Positions 33,044 to 41,915 of a stretch of DNA of 48,381 bases are shown in pieces. The position numbers and the translations under genes are program-made. Each line of letters starts with the position of its first letter. Positions within the stretch are counted from its first letter, which is position 1. This DNA is from Chelonobacter sp006228105 (lineage in GTDB: Bacteria > Pseudomonadota > Gammaproteobacteria > Enterobacterales > Pasteurellaceae), in NCBI RefSeq assembly GCF_006228105.1, contig NZ_VDHH01000083.1. One strand, 5' to 3'. Below the pieces are notes generated by a model. The model did no database searches, had not been told where the DNA came from, and saw nothing but the letters and a program-made list of their open reading frames with translations.

Positions 33044-33074
33044 TGAAATATCATTTCACTATATGAAATTTTCA
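33044..33074. promoter_or_regulatory. Palindromic IclR-type operator of the yia operon
   Basis: TGAAAT-N3-ATTTCA (33044-33058) is a perfect palindrome. A second one, TGAAA-T-TTTCA, follows at 33064-33074. A weaker box lies at 33003-33017. They end 20 bp before the dlgD start, where a bound repressor would block transcription. Confidence 0.55.
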
Positions 33075-33093
33075 AGCAACAGTAGAGGTTATT

Positions 33094-34092
33094 ATGCAAG
33101 TCAGTTACAGCGAATTAAAACAAGAATTCAAACGGGTTTTATTGGCGCGTGATGTCGAAGAAGGCACGGCGGAAGCCTGTGCAACCATGTTTGCCGACAC
33201 CACCGAATCCGGCGTTTACTCCCATGGTGTCAACCGTTTCCCACGTTTTATCCAACAGTTGGAAAAAGGCGATATTGATCCGACAGCTAAGCCGACAAAA
33301 GTGCTTTCTCTTGGCGCAATCGAGCAGTGGGATGCCCATCAGGCAATCGGCAATTTAACCGCAAAAGAGATGATGGATCGCGCAATGGCATTGGCTGATC
33401 AACATGGAATCGGGGTGGTAGCGCTGAAAAATGCCAACCACTGGATGCGTGGCGGCGGTTATGGCTGGCAGGCGGCAGAAAATGGCTACATCGGCATTTG
33501 CTGGACCAACTCGATTGCGGTAATGCCGCCGTGGGGCGCTAAAGAGTGTCGTATTGGTACCAATCCGTTGATTATTGCGATTCCAAGCAATCCGATTACG
33601 ATGGTGGATATGTCCTGCTCGATGTATTCCTACGGCATGTTGGAAGTCAATCGTCTTGCCGGCCGTCAAACCTTTGTCGATGCGGGATTTGATGATGACG
33701 GCAATTTGACCAAAGATCCGGGCACGGTCGAAAAAAATCGCCGTCTATTGCCGATGGGCTATTGGAAAGGTTCAGGACTGTCGATTGTGTTGGATATGAT
33801 CGCAACCTTGCTTTCCAACGGCTTGTCCGTAGCGGAAGTGACCGAAGAGAAAGATGACGAATATTGCGTTTCACAAGTGTTTATTGCCATCGAAGTTGAT
33901 CGTTTGATTGATGGTAAAACCAAAGACGAAAAGCTGCAACGGATTATGGATTATGTGAAAACCGCAGAACGTGCCGATCCCAATATTGAAGTGCGGTTGC
34001 CGGGGCATGAATTTACCACCATTTTGGCAGACAACCGCGCCAATGGCATTCCGGTCGATGATACTGTCTGGGCAAAATTGAAATCACTCTAA
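33094..34092 (+). CDS. dlgD: 2,3-diketo-L-gulonate reductase
   Basis: A 332-residue NAD(P)H-dependent malate/L-lactate-type dehydrogenase (YiaK/DlgD). It reduces 2,3-diketo-L-gulonate, the hydrolysis product of dehydroascorbate, to 3-keto-L-gulonate. His44 in YSHG is the catalytic base as in E. coli. The length matches E. coli YiaK. It is the first gene of the operon, preceded by IclR-type palindromes and AGAGG. Confidence 0.95.
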   Translation: MQVSYSELKQEFKRVLLARDVEEGTAEACATMFADTTESGVYSHGVNRFPRFIQQLEKGDIDPTAKPTKVLSLGAIEQWDAHQAIGNLTAKEMMDRAMALADQHGIGVVALKNANHWMRGGGYGWQAAENGYIGICWTNSIAVMPPWGAKECRIGTNPLIIAIPSNPITMVDMSCSMYSYGMLEVNRLAGRQTFVDAGFDDDGNLTKDPGTVEKNRRLLPMGYWKGSGLSIVLDMIATLLSNGLSVAEVTEEKDDEYCVSQVFIAIEVDRLIDGKTKDEKLQRIMDYVKTAERADPNIEVRLPGHEFTTILADNRANGIPVDDTVWAKLKSL

Positions 34093-34122
34093 TCCGAACA
34101 AGATAATCTTAAGGAATACATT

Positions 34123-34587
34123 ATGTTTTTTGGTCATATTTCACAAGTAGAGGAACATCTCTATCCCGGTGCGGTGGTTGCTGCACTGGATTTTCTGAAG
34201 CATACCGATTTCGACCAATTGGCAGCAGGGCGCTATCCGATCAAGGGCGAGCTGATTTATGCCCAGGTGTTGGATTTGGAAACGCAGCCGAAAACACACA
34301 TTTTGCCGGAAGTTCATCGTCGCTATCTCGACGTGCAATATCTGCACAGCGGACAAGAGCGGATTGGTGTTGCGGTGGATCGTGGCGGCAATACGGTGGC
34401 AAAACCTTACGATACTGAACGTGATATTTTATTTTATCAAGATGTTGACGCTGAATCGGAACTGGTGATGCGCCCCGGTAATTTTGCAGTATTTTTCCCC
34501 AGTGATATCCACCGTCCGGCATGCTTCGATGGCGAAATGGCGAAAATTCGTAAGGTTGTCGTCAAAATTGCCGTCAGTGAACTTTAA
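34123..34587 (+). CDS. yiaL: YiaL/YhcH-family cupin-like protein
   Basis: A 154-residue protein of the YhcH/YjgK/YiaL (DUF386) family, with a double-stranded beta-helix fold. The middle and C-terminal parts show HRRYLDVQYLHSGQE and FFPSDIHRPA with likely metal-binding His and Glu. Its biochemical role is not firmly known; members occur in sialic acid and ketogulonate operons and may handle sugar anomers or isomers. AAGGA precedes the ATG. Confidence 0.9.
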   Translation: MFFGHISQVEEHLYPGAVVAALDFLKHTDFDQLAAGRYPIKGELIYAQVLDLETQPKTHILPEVHRRYLDVQYLHSGQERIGVAVDRGGNTVAKPYDTERDILFYQDVDAESELVMRPGNFAVFFPSDIHRPACFDGEMAKIRKVVVKIAVSEL

Positions 34588-34607
34588 TCAGTTTGTCAGG
34601 AGTTCAA

Positions 34608-35090
34608 ATGAATAACGTCATTTTCTATACCAGCAAAATCTTGGAAACCATCGTGGTGTTACTGCTGTCAGCAATGGCGATCATGGTGTTTACCAATGTG
34701 GTGCTACGTTACAGCTTCCATACCAGTATTACTGTTGCCGAAGAGTTATCCCGCTATGCGTTTGTTTGGGTCACTTTTTTGGGGGCGGTGTTAGTTTTTA
34801 AAGAGAATGGGCATGTCAGTGTGTCGGTATTGATCGATAAACTGTCGCCTTTTAAACGTAAACTGCTTACCGTCCTGACCGATGGGGTGATGTTGTACTG
34901 CTGCTACCTGATTTTTGTCGGCAGCTATGCCCAAATGCAACTGAATATGAGCAATTATGCGCCGATCTCGGAAATCCCTACCGGGGTTAATTTTCTGGCG
35001 GGTGTGATTATGAGCGGCTTAATTGGTCTATTGTTACTGATTCGCTTGGTTTCCAATGCGATCCAATTAGCCAAAGGAGAATTAGCATGA
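34608..35090 (+). CDS. yiaM: TRAP transporter small membrane subunit YiaM (DctQ)
   Basis: A 160-residue inner-membrane protein with four hydrophobic helices, the DctQ subunit of a tripartite ATP-independent periplasmic transporter. SRYAFVWVTFLGAVLVF is the typical DctQ segment. The ATG at 34608 follows CAGGAG by 5 bases; an ATG at 34593 would add five residues. It overlaps yiaN by 4 bases. Confidence 0.92.
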   Translation: MNNVIFYTSKILETIVVLLLSAMAIMVFTNVVLRYSFHTSITVAEELSRYAFVWVTFLGAVLVFKENGHVSVSVLIDKLSPFKRKLLTVLTDGVMLYCCYLIFVGSYAQMQLNMSNYAPISEIPTGVNFLAGVIMSGLIGLLLLIRLVSNAIQLAKGELA

Positions 35091-36367
35091 CAATTATTAT
35101 TTTCCTCGGCGTGTTGCTGGGTTCGATTGCGTTAGGGATTCCGGTTGCCTTTTCTTTGATCGTCTGTGGCGTTGCCTTGATGCTGCATCTGGATCTGTTT
35201 GATCCACAAATCTTGGCACAAAATTTGGTCAGTGGCGCAGACAGTTTTTCACTGTTGGCGATTCCGTTTTTTATCCTTGCCGGAGAGTTGATGAATGAAG
35301 GCGGCTTATCAAAACGGATTATTGATTTACCGATGAAATTAGTTGGGCATAAACGCGGTGGTTTGGGCTTTGTGGCAATTATTGCCGCAATGATTATGGC
35401 GAGTCTGTCCGGTTCAGCGGTGGCGGATACGGCGGCAGTTGCAGCAATGTTGATTCCAATGATGAAAACCACCGGCTATCCGGTCGAACGTTCTGCCGGC
35501 TTGATCGGTGCCGCAGGAATTATTGCACCGATTATTCCGCCTTCGATTCCGTTTATCATCTTCGGAGTTGCCAGTGGTGTATCGATCACCAAACTGTTTA
35601 TGGCAGGGATCTTCCCCGGCATCATGATGGGTTGCTGTTTGGCGGCATTGTGGGCATGGCAATCCAAACGCCTGAATTTGATGACGTTCTCGAAAGCCAC
35701 TAAACAAGAGCTGTGCATTTCGTTTAAAAACAGTATTTGGGCATTGTTGTTACCGGTGATTATTATCGGTGGTTTCCGCTTGGGCATTTTCACCCCGACC
35801 GAAGCCGGTGCGGTAGCTGCATTTTACGCCTTGATTGTTTCCATGTTTGTATATCGTGAGTTAAAAATCACACAGCTGTACGGCGTATTGCTGGCGGCAG
35901 GCAAAACCACTGCCGTGGTGATGCTGCTGGTTGCGGCCGCTCAGGTTTCCGGTTGGTTGATCACCGTTGCCGAACTGCCGCAAATGATCACCGAGCTGTT
36001 GGAACCCTTGATTGACTCACCAACCTTGCTGCTAATTGTCATTATGATCGCCGTTTTTATTATCGGGATGGTGATGGATTTGACCCCGACCGTACTGATT
36101 TTAACCCCGGTGCTGATGCCGCTGGTGGAGGAAGCCGGAATTGATCCGGTCTATTTCGGGGTGCTGTTTATCTTGAATACATCAATTGGCTTGATTACAC
36201 CACCGATCGGCAATGTCTTGAACGTGATCACCGGCGTGGCGAAATTGCAGTTTGATCAGGCAGCAAAAGGGATTTTTCCTTATATGCTCATGCTATTGGG
36301 ACTGCTGTTTGCTTTTGTTTTGTTTCCATCGTTGATTTTAACGCCACTCAGCTGGCTACAACCTTAA
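35087..36367 (+). CDS. yiaN: TRAP transporter large membrane subunit YiaN (DctM)
   Basis: A 426-residue DctM-family permease with about twelve hydrophobic helices, the ion-coupled channel of the transporter. It shows IPFFILAGELMNEGGLSKRI and the GxIxPPSIP motif (APIIPPSIPFIIFG). In E. coli the YiaMNO system takes up 2,3-diketo-L-gulonate. The start overlaps the end of yiaM (ATGA). Confidence 0.95.
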   Translation: MTIIIFLGVLLGSIALGIPVAFSLIVCGVALMLHLDLFDPQILAQNLVSGADSFSLLAIPFFILAGELMNEGGLSKRIIDLPMKLVGHKRGGLGFVAIIAAMIMASLSGSAVADTAAVAAMLIPMMKTTGYPVERSAGLIGAAGIIAPIIPPSIPFIIFGVASGVSITKLFMAGIFPGIMMGCCLAALWAWQSKRLNLMTFSKATKQELCISFKNSIWALLLPVIIIGGFRLGIFTPTEAGAVAAFYALIVSMFVYRELKITQLYGVLLAAGKTTAVVMLLVAAAQVSGWLITVAELPQMITELLEPLIDSPTLLLIVIMIAVFIIGMVMDLTPTVLILTPVLMPLVEEAGIDPVYFGVLFILNTSIGLITPPIGNVLNVITGVAKLQFDQAAKGIFPYMLMLLGLLFAFVLFPSLILTPLSWLQP

Positions 36368-36405
36368 TTTAAACGTTTTACTTCAACCTCTAATAGGAGA
36401 ATGTT

Positions 36406-37383
36406 ATGAAAAAACTTACCGCACTTTTAACCGGATTAACGCTGGCTGCCGCAACGGTTAGCGCTCAAGCTGCAACGACGTTACGTTTTGGTTATGAAGC
36501 GCCACGCAGTGATACTCAACATATTGCTGCCAAAAAATTTGACGAATTATTAAAAGAGAAAACCAAAGGTGAATTGAAGTTATCGCTGTTTCCAGACAGC
36601 ACACTGGGTAATGCACAAACCATGATCAGCGCCGTGCGTGGCGGTACTATTGATATTGAAATGTCCGGTTCACCAAATTTCAGTGGTTTGGTTTCTAATT
36701 TGAATGTGATCGATATTCCGTTTATTTTTAAAGATAAAGCACATGCTTATCGGGTGTTGGACGGCGAAATCGGACAAGGGCTGCTGAAGGAATTGGAAGA
36801 TAAAGGTTTGAAAGGGCTAGGCTTCTGGGAAGTGGGTTTCCGTTCTATCACCAACTCTAAACATCCGATCAACACCCCTGATGATGTTAAAGGCTTAAAA
36901 ATTCGTACCAACCAAAACCCAATGTATGTTGAGGCGTTCAAATTGCTGGGTGCTAATCCGGTGCCGATGCCGTTGTCAGAATTATATACCGCACTTGAAA
37001 CCCGCGCCGTTGACGCTCAAGAGCACCCAATCGGCATCGTTTGGTCGACCAAGCTGTATGAAGTACAAAAATATTTGAGTTTGACTAACCATGGTTACAC
37101 TCCGCTGTTGGTGGTGATGAACAAACAAAAATTTGACAGCTTCGCACCGGAAGTACAGCAGGCGATTTTGGATGCGGCAAAAGAAGCCGGTGCTTATCAG
37201 CGTGAACTGAATGCCAAAAACGAGCTGGATATTTTGGATAAATTCAGAAAAGCCGGTATCGAAGTGGTGGAAAAAGTGGATACTAAGCCGTTCCGTGATA
37301 TTGTAGAACAACCGGTTCGTCAATATTTCATCGAGCGTAATGGCGATACTTTAATTAAACAAGTGGATGCCTTAGCGCAATAA
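36406..37383 (+). CDS. yiaO: TRAP transporter solute-binding protein YiaO (DctP)
   Basis: A 325-residue periplasmic DctP-family protein that captures the substrate for YiaMN, in E. coli 2,3-diketo-L-gulonate. The signal peptide covers about residues 1-23 (ends VSAQA-AT). The conserved Arg in KGLKIRTNQNPMYVEAFKLLGANP binds the carboxylate. The gene lies 38 bp after yiaN and is followed by two hairpins before lyxK. Confidence 0.93.
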   Translation: MKKLTALLTGLTLAAATVSAQAATTLRFGYEAPRSDTQHIAAKKFDELLKEKTKGELKLSLFPDSTLGNAQTMISAVRGGTIDIEMSGSPNFSGLVSNLNVIDIPFIFKDKAHAYRVLDGEIGQGLLKELEDKGLKGLGFWEVGFRSITNSKHPINTPDDVKGLKIRTNQNPMYVEAFKLLGANPVPMPLSELYTALETRAVDAQEHPIGIVWSTKLYEVQKYLSLTNHGYTPLLVVMNKQKFDSFAPEVQQAILDAAKEAGAYQRELNAKNELDILDKFRKAGIEVVEKVDTKPFRDIVEQPVRQYFIERNGDTLIKQVDALAQ

Positions 37384-37400
37384 ATCAACAATAATAACCC

Positions 37401-37431
37401 AAAGCGGATGACCAAACCGGTGATCCGCTTT
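37401..37431 (+). terminator. Hairpin after yiaO, possible partial terminator
   Basis: A 9-bp stem (37401-37409 with 37423-37431), extended inside by ACC/GGT. Only a CTC follows, so it is more likely an mRNA-stabilising structure or attenuator than a full terminator. Confidence 0.45.
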
Positions 37432-37487
37432 CTCAAGTTTCAGAACCGCACTTTTAAGCGCTCACATCGTTTCAATAAGGTGAGTTG

Positions 37488-37527
37488 CTATGGCAAGACT
37501 GATTGACAGCAGTCATTCTTGCCATAG
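37488..37527 (+). promoter_or_regulatory. Hairpin in the lyxK leader
   Basis: CTATGGCAAG (37488-37497) and CTTGCCATAG (37518-37527) are perfect 10-bp arms with further pairing inside (ACTG/CAGT). It ends 22 bp before the lyxK ribosome-binding site. Confidence 0.55.
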
Positions 37528-37559
37528 TCAACGATATTCAATCAGGTATAGGAGTCTAT

Positions 37560-39044
37560 ATGGATTTTTGGTTAGGCGTAGATTGCGGTGGCACTTTCAT
37601 TAAAGCCGGGATTTATGACAGCAACGGCAAAGAGTGTGGCAGTTATCGTCAAAATCTGGCGATTATCAGTGCCAAGCCCGGTTGGGCTGAGCGTGATATG
37701 GGTGAATTATGGCAAGCTTGTGCTGCGGTGATTGCCGGCGCAATTCGCTCGTCAGGTGTGGCGGTGGAAAATATCAAAGGTGTTGGAATCTCAGCGCAAG
37801 GCAAGGGACTGTATTTATTGGATAAAAACCAAGCCCCGTTAGGTTACGGCGTGATTTCAGCAGATCAACGGGCATTGGCGATAGTCAAACAGTGGCAAGC
37901 CGAACAAATGCCGCAAAAATTATACCCGATTACCCGTCAAACATTATGGACCGGGCATCCGGTGTCGATTTTGCGTTGGTTAAAACAGCATGAACCGGCA
38001 CGCTATGCGCAAATCGGCAGCGTGTTGATGCCGCATGATTATTTGCGTTTCTGTTTAACCGGTGAAATTGCGTGCGAAGAGACCAATATCTCGGAATCGA
38101 ATTTATACAATATGCAGAGCGGCGAATACGATGCAGAACTGGCTAAACTGCTGGATATTGAAGAGATTATGCCGGCACTGCCACCGATTATCGGTTCGCC
38201 GCAAATTGCCGGGTATATCCATGAAGAGGCAGCGCGGCAAACCGGCTTAAAAGTCGGTACTGCGGTAGTCGGCGGATTGTTTGATGTGGTTTCGACCGCA
38301 CTTTGTGCCGGTTTGGACGATGAAACCAAGCTCAATACGGTACTTGGCACCTGGTCGGTGGTCAGTGGCATCACTTCTCATATTGACGATAGCCAGAACC
38401 TGCCGTTTGTTTACGGACGCTACGCCCAGCAGGGCGAATTTATTGTGCACGAAGCCAGCCCGACCTCAGCCGCCAATTTAGAGTGGTTTACTCGGCAATG
38501 GAAAGTGGATGATTATGCGGAAATCAACCGTGCGGTGGCAGAACTGCCAAAAGCCGACAGCAGTGTGCTGTTTATGCCGTTTCTATATGGCTCCAATGCC
38601 GGACTTGGGATGCAAGCCGGTTTTTACGGGTTGCAATCCATACATACTCAAGCACACCTATGGCAAGCAATCTATGAGGGCGTGATTTTCAGCCTGATGT
38701 ACCATTTGGAAAGAATGCGTCAACGTTTTCCGAATACCAAAGTACTACGAGTGACCGGTGGGCCGTCACGCTCGGAGGTTTGGATGCAGATGCTGGCAGA
38801 TCTGACCGGTTTGCCGTTGGAGATTCCGCAACTGGAAGAGAGCGGTTGTTTGGGGGCGGCATTGATGGCAATGGTCGGCAACCAAGTGTTTAGCGACAGT
38901 AAGCAAGCACAGCAAATCATTGCTGCGCAGATGAAGCATATTACGCCGGATCCGACCGTGTATGACAAATATCAAAATAAATACAAAAAATACAAATTAT
39001 TGCTTGAAAGTTTGACGCATTTTAATAATCATTGTAATGATTAA
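37560..39044 (+). CDS. lyxK: FGGY-family L-xylulose/3-keto-L-gulonate kinase
   Basis: A 494-residue sugar kinase of the FGGY family. It has the N-terminal ATPase motif LGVDCGGTFIKAGIYD and the C-terminal VTGGPSRSEVWMQ and ESGCLGAALMA motifs. In E. coli LyxK phosphorylates L-xylulose and 3-keto-L-gulonate; here the latter makes the product of DlgD ready for UlaD. ATG 37560 is supported by AGGAG at 37550-37554; an upstream ATG at 37503 lies inside a hairpin. In E. coli the next gene is sgbH, which is absent here. Confidence 0.93.
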   Translation: MDFWLGVDCGGTFIKAGIYDSNGKECGSYRQNLAIISAKPGWAERDMGELWQACAAVIAGAIRSSGVAVENIKGVGISAQGKGLYLLDKNQAPLGYGVISADQRALAIVKQWQAEQMPQKLYPITRQTLWTGHPVSILRWLKQHEPARYAQIGSVLMPHDYLRFCLTGEIACEETNISESNLYNMQSGEYDAELAKLLDIEEIMPALPPIIGSPQIAGYIHEEAARQTGLKVGTAVVGGLFDVVSTALCAGLDDETKLNTVLGTWSVVSGITSHIDDSQNLPFVYGRYAQQGEFIVHEASPTSAANLEWFTRQWKVDDYAEINRAVAELPKADSSVLFMPFLYGSNAGLGMQAGFYGLQSIHTQAHLWQAIYEGVIFSLMYHLERMRQRFPNTKVLRVTGGPSRSEVWMQMLADLTGLPLEIPQLEESGCLGAALMAMVGNQVFSDSKQAQQIIAAQMKHITPDPTVYDKYQNKYKKYKLLLESLTHFNNHCND

Positions 39045-39094
39045 ATGTGATATGTTGTGATTTATTCTGATTTAAAAAGGCAAAGAGGTAGTCA

Positions 39095-39955
39095 ATGAGA
39101 AAACATAAATTAGGCATCTATGAAAAAGCGTTGCCAAAACAGCTAAGCTGGCAGGATCGCTTATCCATTGCCAAAGCCTGTGGTTTTGATTTTGTCGAAA
39201 TATCAATCGATGAAACCGACGAACGTTTGGCTCGTTTGGATTGGAGCAAAGCGCAGCGTTTGGAAATCGTTAAAGCAGTGTTGGAAACCGGCATTACCAT
39301 TCCGTCAATGTGCTTGTCCGGTCATCGTCGTTTTCCCTTCGGCAGTCATGACCAAAAAGTGCGGTCAGAAGCTTATGTAATTATGGAAAAAGCCATTCAA
39401 CTTGCCAGTGATATCGGCATTCGCACCATTCAATTGGCGGGTTATGATGTTTATTATGAACAGCAAGACGACAGCACGCTGCAAGGTTTTATCGACGGTA
39501 TGCAGTGGGCGGTGGAGAAAGCGGCGGCATCGCAAGTCATGTTGGCGGTCGAGATTATGGATACTGAATTTATGAACTCGATCACCAAATGGAAGCAGTG
39601 GGATAAGCTGTTGGCTTCGCCGTGGTTTACGGTTTACCCCGATGTCGGCAACTTATCGGCTTGGGGCAATGATGTCAGCAAAGAATTGGAATTAGGCATC
39701 GATCGGATTGCAGCGATTCACTTGAAAGATACCTATGCGGTGACAGAAACGTGCAAAGGGCAGTTCCGAGATGTGCCGTTTGGCGAAGGCTGTGTCGATT
39801 TTGTCAATGTATTCAGAACCTTGCAAAAACTGAATTATCGTGGTGCATTTTTGATTGAAATGTGGACTGAAAAATCCGAAGAACCGATTGCAGAAATTAT
39901 CAACGCTCGCCGTTGGATTGAACAAAAAATGAAAGAAGGGGAGTTTGTATGTTAG
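39095..39955 (+). CDS. sgbU: L-ribulose-5-phosphate/L-xylulose-5-phosphate 3-epimerase
   Basis: A 286-residue AP-endonuclease-2-like TIM barrel of the UlaE/SgbU family. It turns L-xylulose 5-phosphate into L-ribulose 5-phosphate. Metal-site Glu and His residues lie in VEIMDTEFMNS, VYPDVGNLSAW, AIHLKDTYAV and LIEMWTEKSEE. It follows lyxK by 50 bp, where sgbH would be expected. It overlaps sgbE by 7 bases. As the ula genes here lack ulaE, this enzyme must serve ascorbate use too. Confidence 0.95.
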   Translation: MRKHKLGIYEKALPKQLSWQDRLSIAKACGFDFVEISIDETDERLARLDWSKAQRLEIVKAVLETGITIPSMCLSGHRRFPFGSHDQKVRSEAYVIMEKAIQLASDIGIRTIQLAGYDVYYEQQDDSTLQGFIDGMQWAVEKAAASQVMLAVEIMDTEFMNSITKWKQWDKLLASPWFTVYPDVGNLSAWGNDVSKELELGIDRIAAIHLKDTYAVTETCKGQFRDVPFGEGCVDFVNVFRTLQKLNYRGAFLIEMWTEKSEEPIAEIINARRWIEQKMKEGEFVC

Positions 39956-40644
39956 AAGCGTTAAAACAAGAGGTGTTTGAAGCCAATTTAGCGTTGCCTA
40001 AATATGGTTTGGTGACCTTTACTTGGGGCAATGTCAGCGGCATTGACCGTGAACAGGGCTTGGTGGTGATTAAACCGTCCGGCGTGGAATATGATGTGAT
40101 GCAAGCTGAGGACATGGTGGTGGTCGATCTTTATAGCGGTGCAGTGGTAGAAGGTAGCAAAAAACCCTCTTCCGATACCCCGACCCATCTGGAGTTATAT
40201 CGTCAATTTCCACAAATTGGTGGTATTGTGCACACTCATTCGCGTCATGCTACCACTTGGGCGCAAGCCGGGAGAGATTTGACCGCACTGGGTACTACCC
40301 ATGCAGACTACTTCTACGGCACGATTCCCTGCACTCGTTTGATGACCGATGCAGAGATCCAAGGGGAATATGAGCTGGAAACCGGCAAAGTGATCGTCGA
40401 AACTTTCGCCACACGCCAAATTCAGCCGCAAGATGTGCCGGCAGTATTGGTCAATTCGCACGGGCCTTTTGCCTGGGGCAGCGATCCGCACAATGCGGTG
40501 CACAATGCGGTGGTATTGGAAGAGATCGCTTACATGAATCTGTTTGCCTGCCAATTGAATCCGACCATCGGCGCAATGCAGCAAACCTTATTAGACAAAC
40601 ATTACCTGCGTAAGCATGGCAAAAATGCGTATTACGGACAGTAA
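39949..40644 (+). CDS. sgbE: L-ribulose-5-phosphate 4-epimerase
   Basis: A 231-residue zinc-dependent class-II aldolase-like epimerase (AraD/UlaF/SgbE). It makes D-xylulose 5-phosphate for the pentose phosphate pathway. Zinc ligands His95 and His97 (IVHTHS) and the later VNSHGPF His are present, as is the GNVSG phosphate loop. It ends the yia operon and is followed by a terminator. No ulaF is present in this window. Confidence 0.95.
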   Translation: MLEALKQEVFEANLALPKYGLVTFTWGNVSGIDREQGLVVIKPSGVEYDVMQAEDMVVVDLYSGAVVEGSKKPSSDTPTHLELYRQFPQIGGIVHTHSRHATTWAQAGRDLTALGTTHADYFYGTIPCTRLMTDAEIQGEYELETGKVIVETFATRQIQPQDVPAVLVNSHGPFAWGSDPHNAVHNAVVLEEIAYMNLFACQLNPTIGAMQQTLLDKHYLRKHGKNAYYGQ

Positions 40645-40673
40645 GTTAAGTATTTTTGTGAGCTGATATAGAA

Positions 40674-40701
40674 GGGGCGATTATATCGCCCCAGATTTTT
40701 T
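40674..40701 (+). terminator. Terminator of the yia operon
   Basis: A perfect 8-bp GC-rich stem (40674-40681 with 40685-40692), then AGATTTTTT. Nearly the same stem occurs at 73-93. Confidence 0.75.
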
Positions 40702-40730
40702 CATATTACTCAGAACTAAAAGCACTCAGC

Positions 40731-40760
40731 ACTAAAAAGGGCTGTGTCGCCACAACCCTT
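40731..40760 (-). terminator. Terminator of ulaG
   Basis: Minus-strand hairpin, 10-bp stem with one mismatch (40737-40746 with 40751-40760), then a U-run from the A-rich 40734-40738, 17 bp after ulaG. Confidence 0.7.
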
Positions 40761-40776
40761 GTAAGATTCCTTTCAA

Positions 40777-41844
40777 TTACAGGAACGATTTGTACGGTAA
40801 TTCCGGTTCATCGATAAAGATGTCTTCAAAGCCACGATAGTGTTGGAAATAGATTTTATCTTTGTCGGTCGGGAAGGTGTATTTGCCACCGACTTGCCAG
40901 AAGAACGGGTGGAATTGATAGCCTAACCGCTCTTTCTTCATATTCCACAATACTTCGATTTCACGCGGATCACTTTGGAAATTTGACCAGATATCATGGT
41001 GAATCGGCACCACGACTTGGGTATTCAAACACTCGGCAGCGCGTAAAATATCGGAAGAGGTCATTTTGTCGGTCACGCCACGTGGGTTTTCACCGTATGA
41101 CATAAAGGCAACATCAATTTTATGCTCGTTACCGTGTTTGGCGTAGTAGTTGGAGTAGTGTGAGTCACCGGAATGGTAGATATTTCCGCCACTGGTTTGG
41201 AATAGGTAGTTGACGGCTCTATCGTCCATACCATCTAAAATCGCTTTATCAGTCGAGGATTCGCCTGCCGGTAAGGTGACAAGTGCGGTGCGGTCAAAAG
41301 CGTCCAACACTTTGATTTTGACATCGCCAACTTCGATTTCATCGCCGACTTTAGCAGTAATGCAACGATCTGCCGGCACGCCCCACTTTTGCCACAACTC
41401 AACACAGGCTTTCGGACCGATAAATTTAACTTTCTCGTCACAGTTTTGTAGAACGGCGGCGGCAACATTCGGGTCGATGTGGTCAGCGTGATCGTGGGTT
41501 GCCATCACAGCATCAATTTGTTTAATCGCAAAAGGATCCAGCACAAACACGGAGGTTCTCAAGTTTGGCTGCAAGTTACGTACACCACCCATCCGCATCA
41601 TTTGGTGTTGTTTGTTCATCAATGGATTTTTACCGCTGCGTTTTCCGGTTCCACACCAGAAATCCACCGAAATATTGGTATTGCCGGCGGTTTTAAACCA
41701 AATTCCGGTGCAGCCTAACCACCACATTGATACTGTGCCAGCTTGCACTTGCTCTTGCTCAATCTGCTCATTAAGCCAAGTTCCCCACTCCGGAAAGGTG
41801 CTTAAAATCCAAGATTCACGTGTAATTTCATCAACTTTACTCAT
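40777..41844 (-). CDS. ulaG: L-ascorbate-6-phosphate lactonase
   Basis: A 355-residue metallo-beta-lactamase-fold enzyme that opens L-ascorbate 6-phosphate to 3-keto-L-gulonate 6-phosphate in the cytoplasm. The metal motif HDHADH lies in MATHDHADHID, and further ligands in HSGDSHYSNYY and PIHHDIWSNF. The ATG at 41844 gives MSKVDEITRESWILSTFPEW, matching E. coli UlaG; an ATG at 41871 adds nine residues. It is downstream of ulaR on the same strand. Confidence 0.96.
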   Translation of the reverse strand: MSKVDEITRESWILSTFPEWGTWLNEQIEQEQVQAGTVSMWWLGCTGIWFKTAGNTNISVDFWCGTGKRSGKNPLMNKQHQMMRMGGVRNLQPNLRTSVFVLDPFAIKQIDAVMATHDHADHIDPNVAAAVLQNCDEKVKFIGPKACVELWQKWGVPADRCITAKVGDEIEVGDVKIKVLDAFDRTALVTLPAGESSTDKAILDGMDDRAVNYLFQTSGGNIYHSGDSHYSNYYAKHGNEHKIDVAFMSYGENPRGVTDKMTSSDILRAAECLNTQVVVPIHHDIWSNFQSDPREIEVLWNMKKERLGYQFHPFFWQVGGKYTFPTDKDKIYFQHYRGFEDIFIDEPELPYKSFL

Positions 41845-41915
41845 AATATTTACCTTTATTTTGGTTAACAAATTTGATTGATCACAACGTTATTGCAAGA
41901 GAGCTAACCGCACTT

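Noticed and set aside
35008..35472. 154-codon minus-strand frame inside yiaM and yiaN
   Set aside because: Antisense to conserved TRAP genes; composition is what a reversed membrane gene gives.
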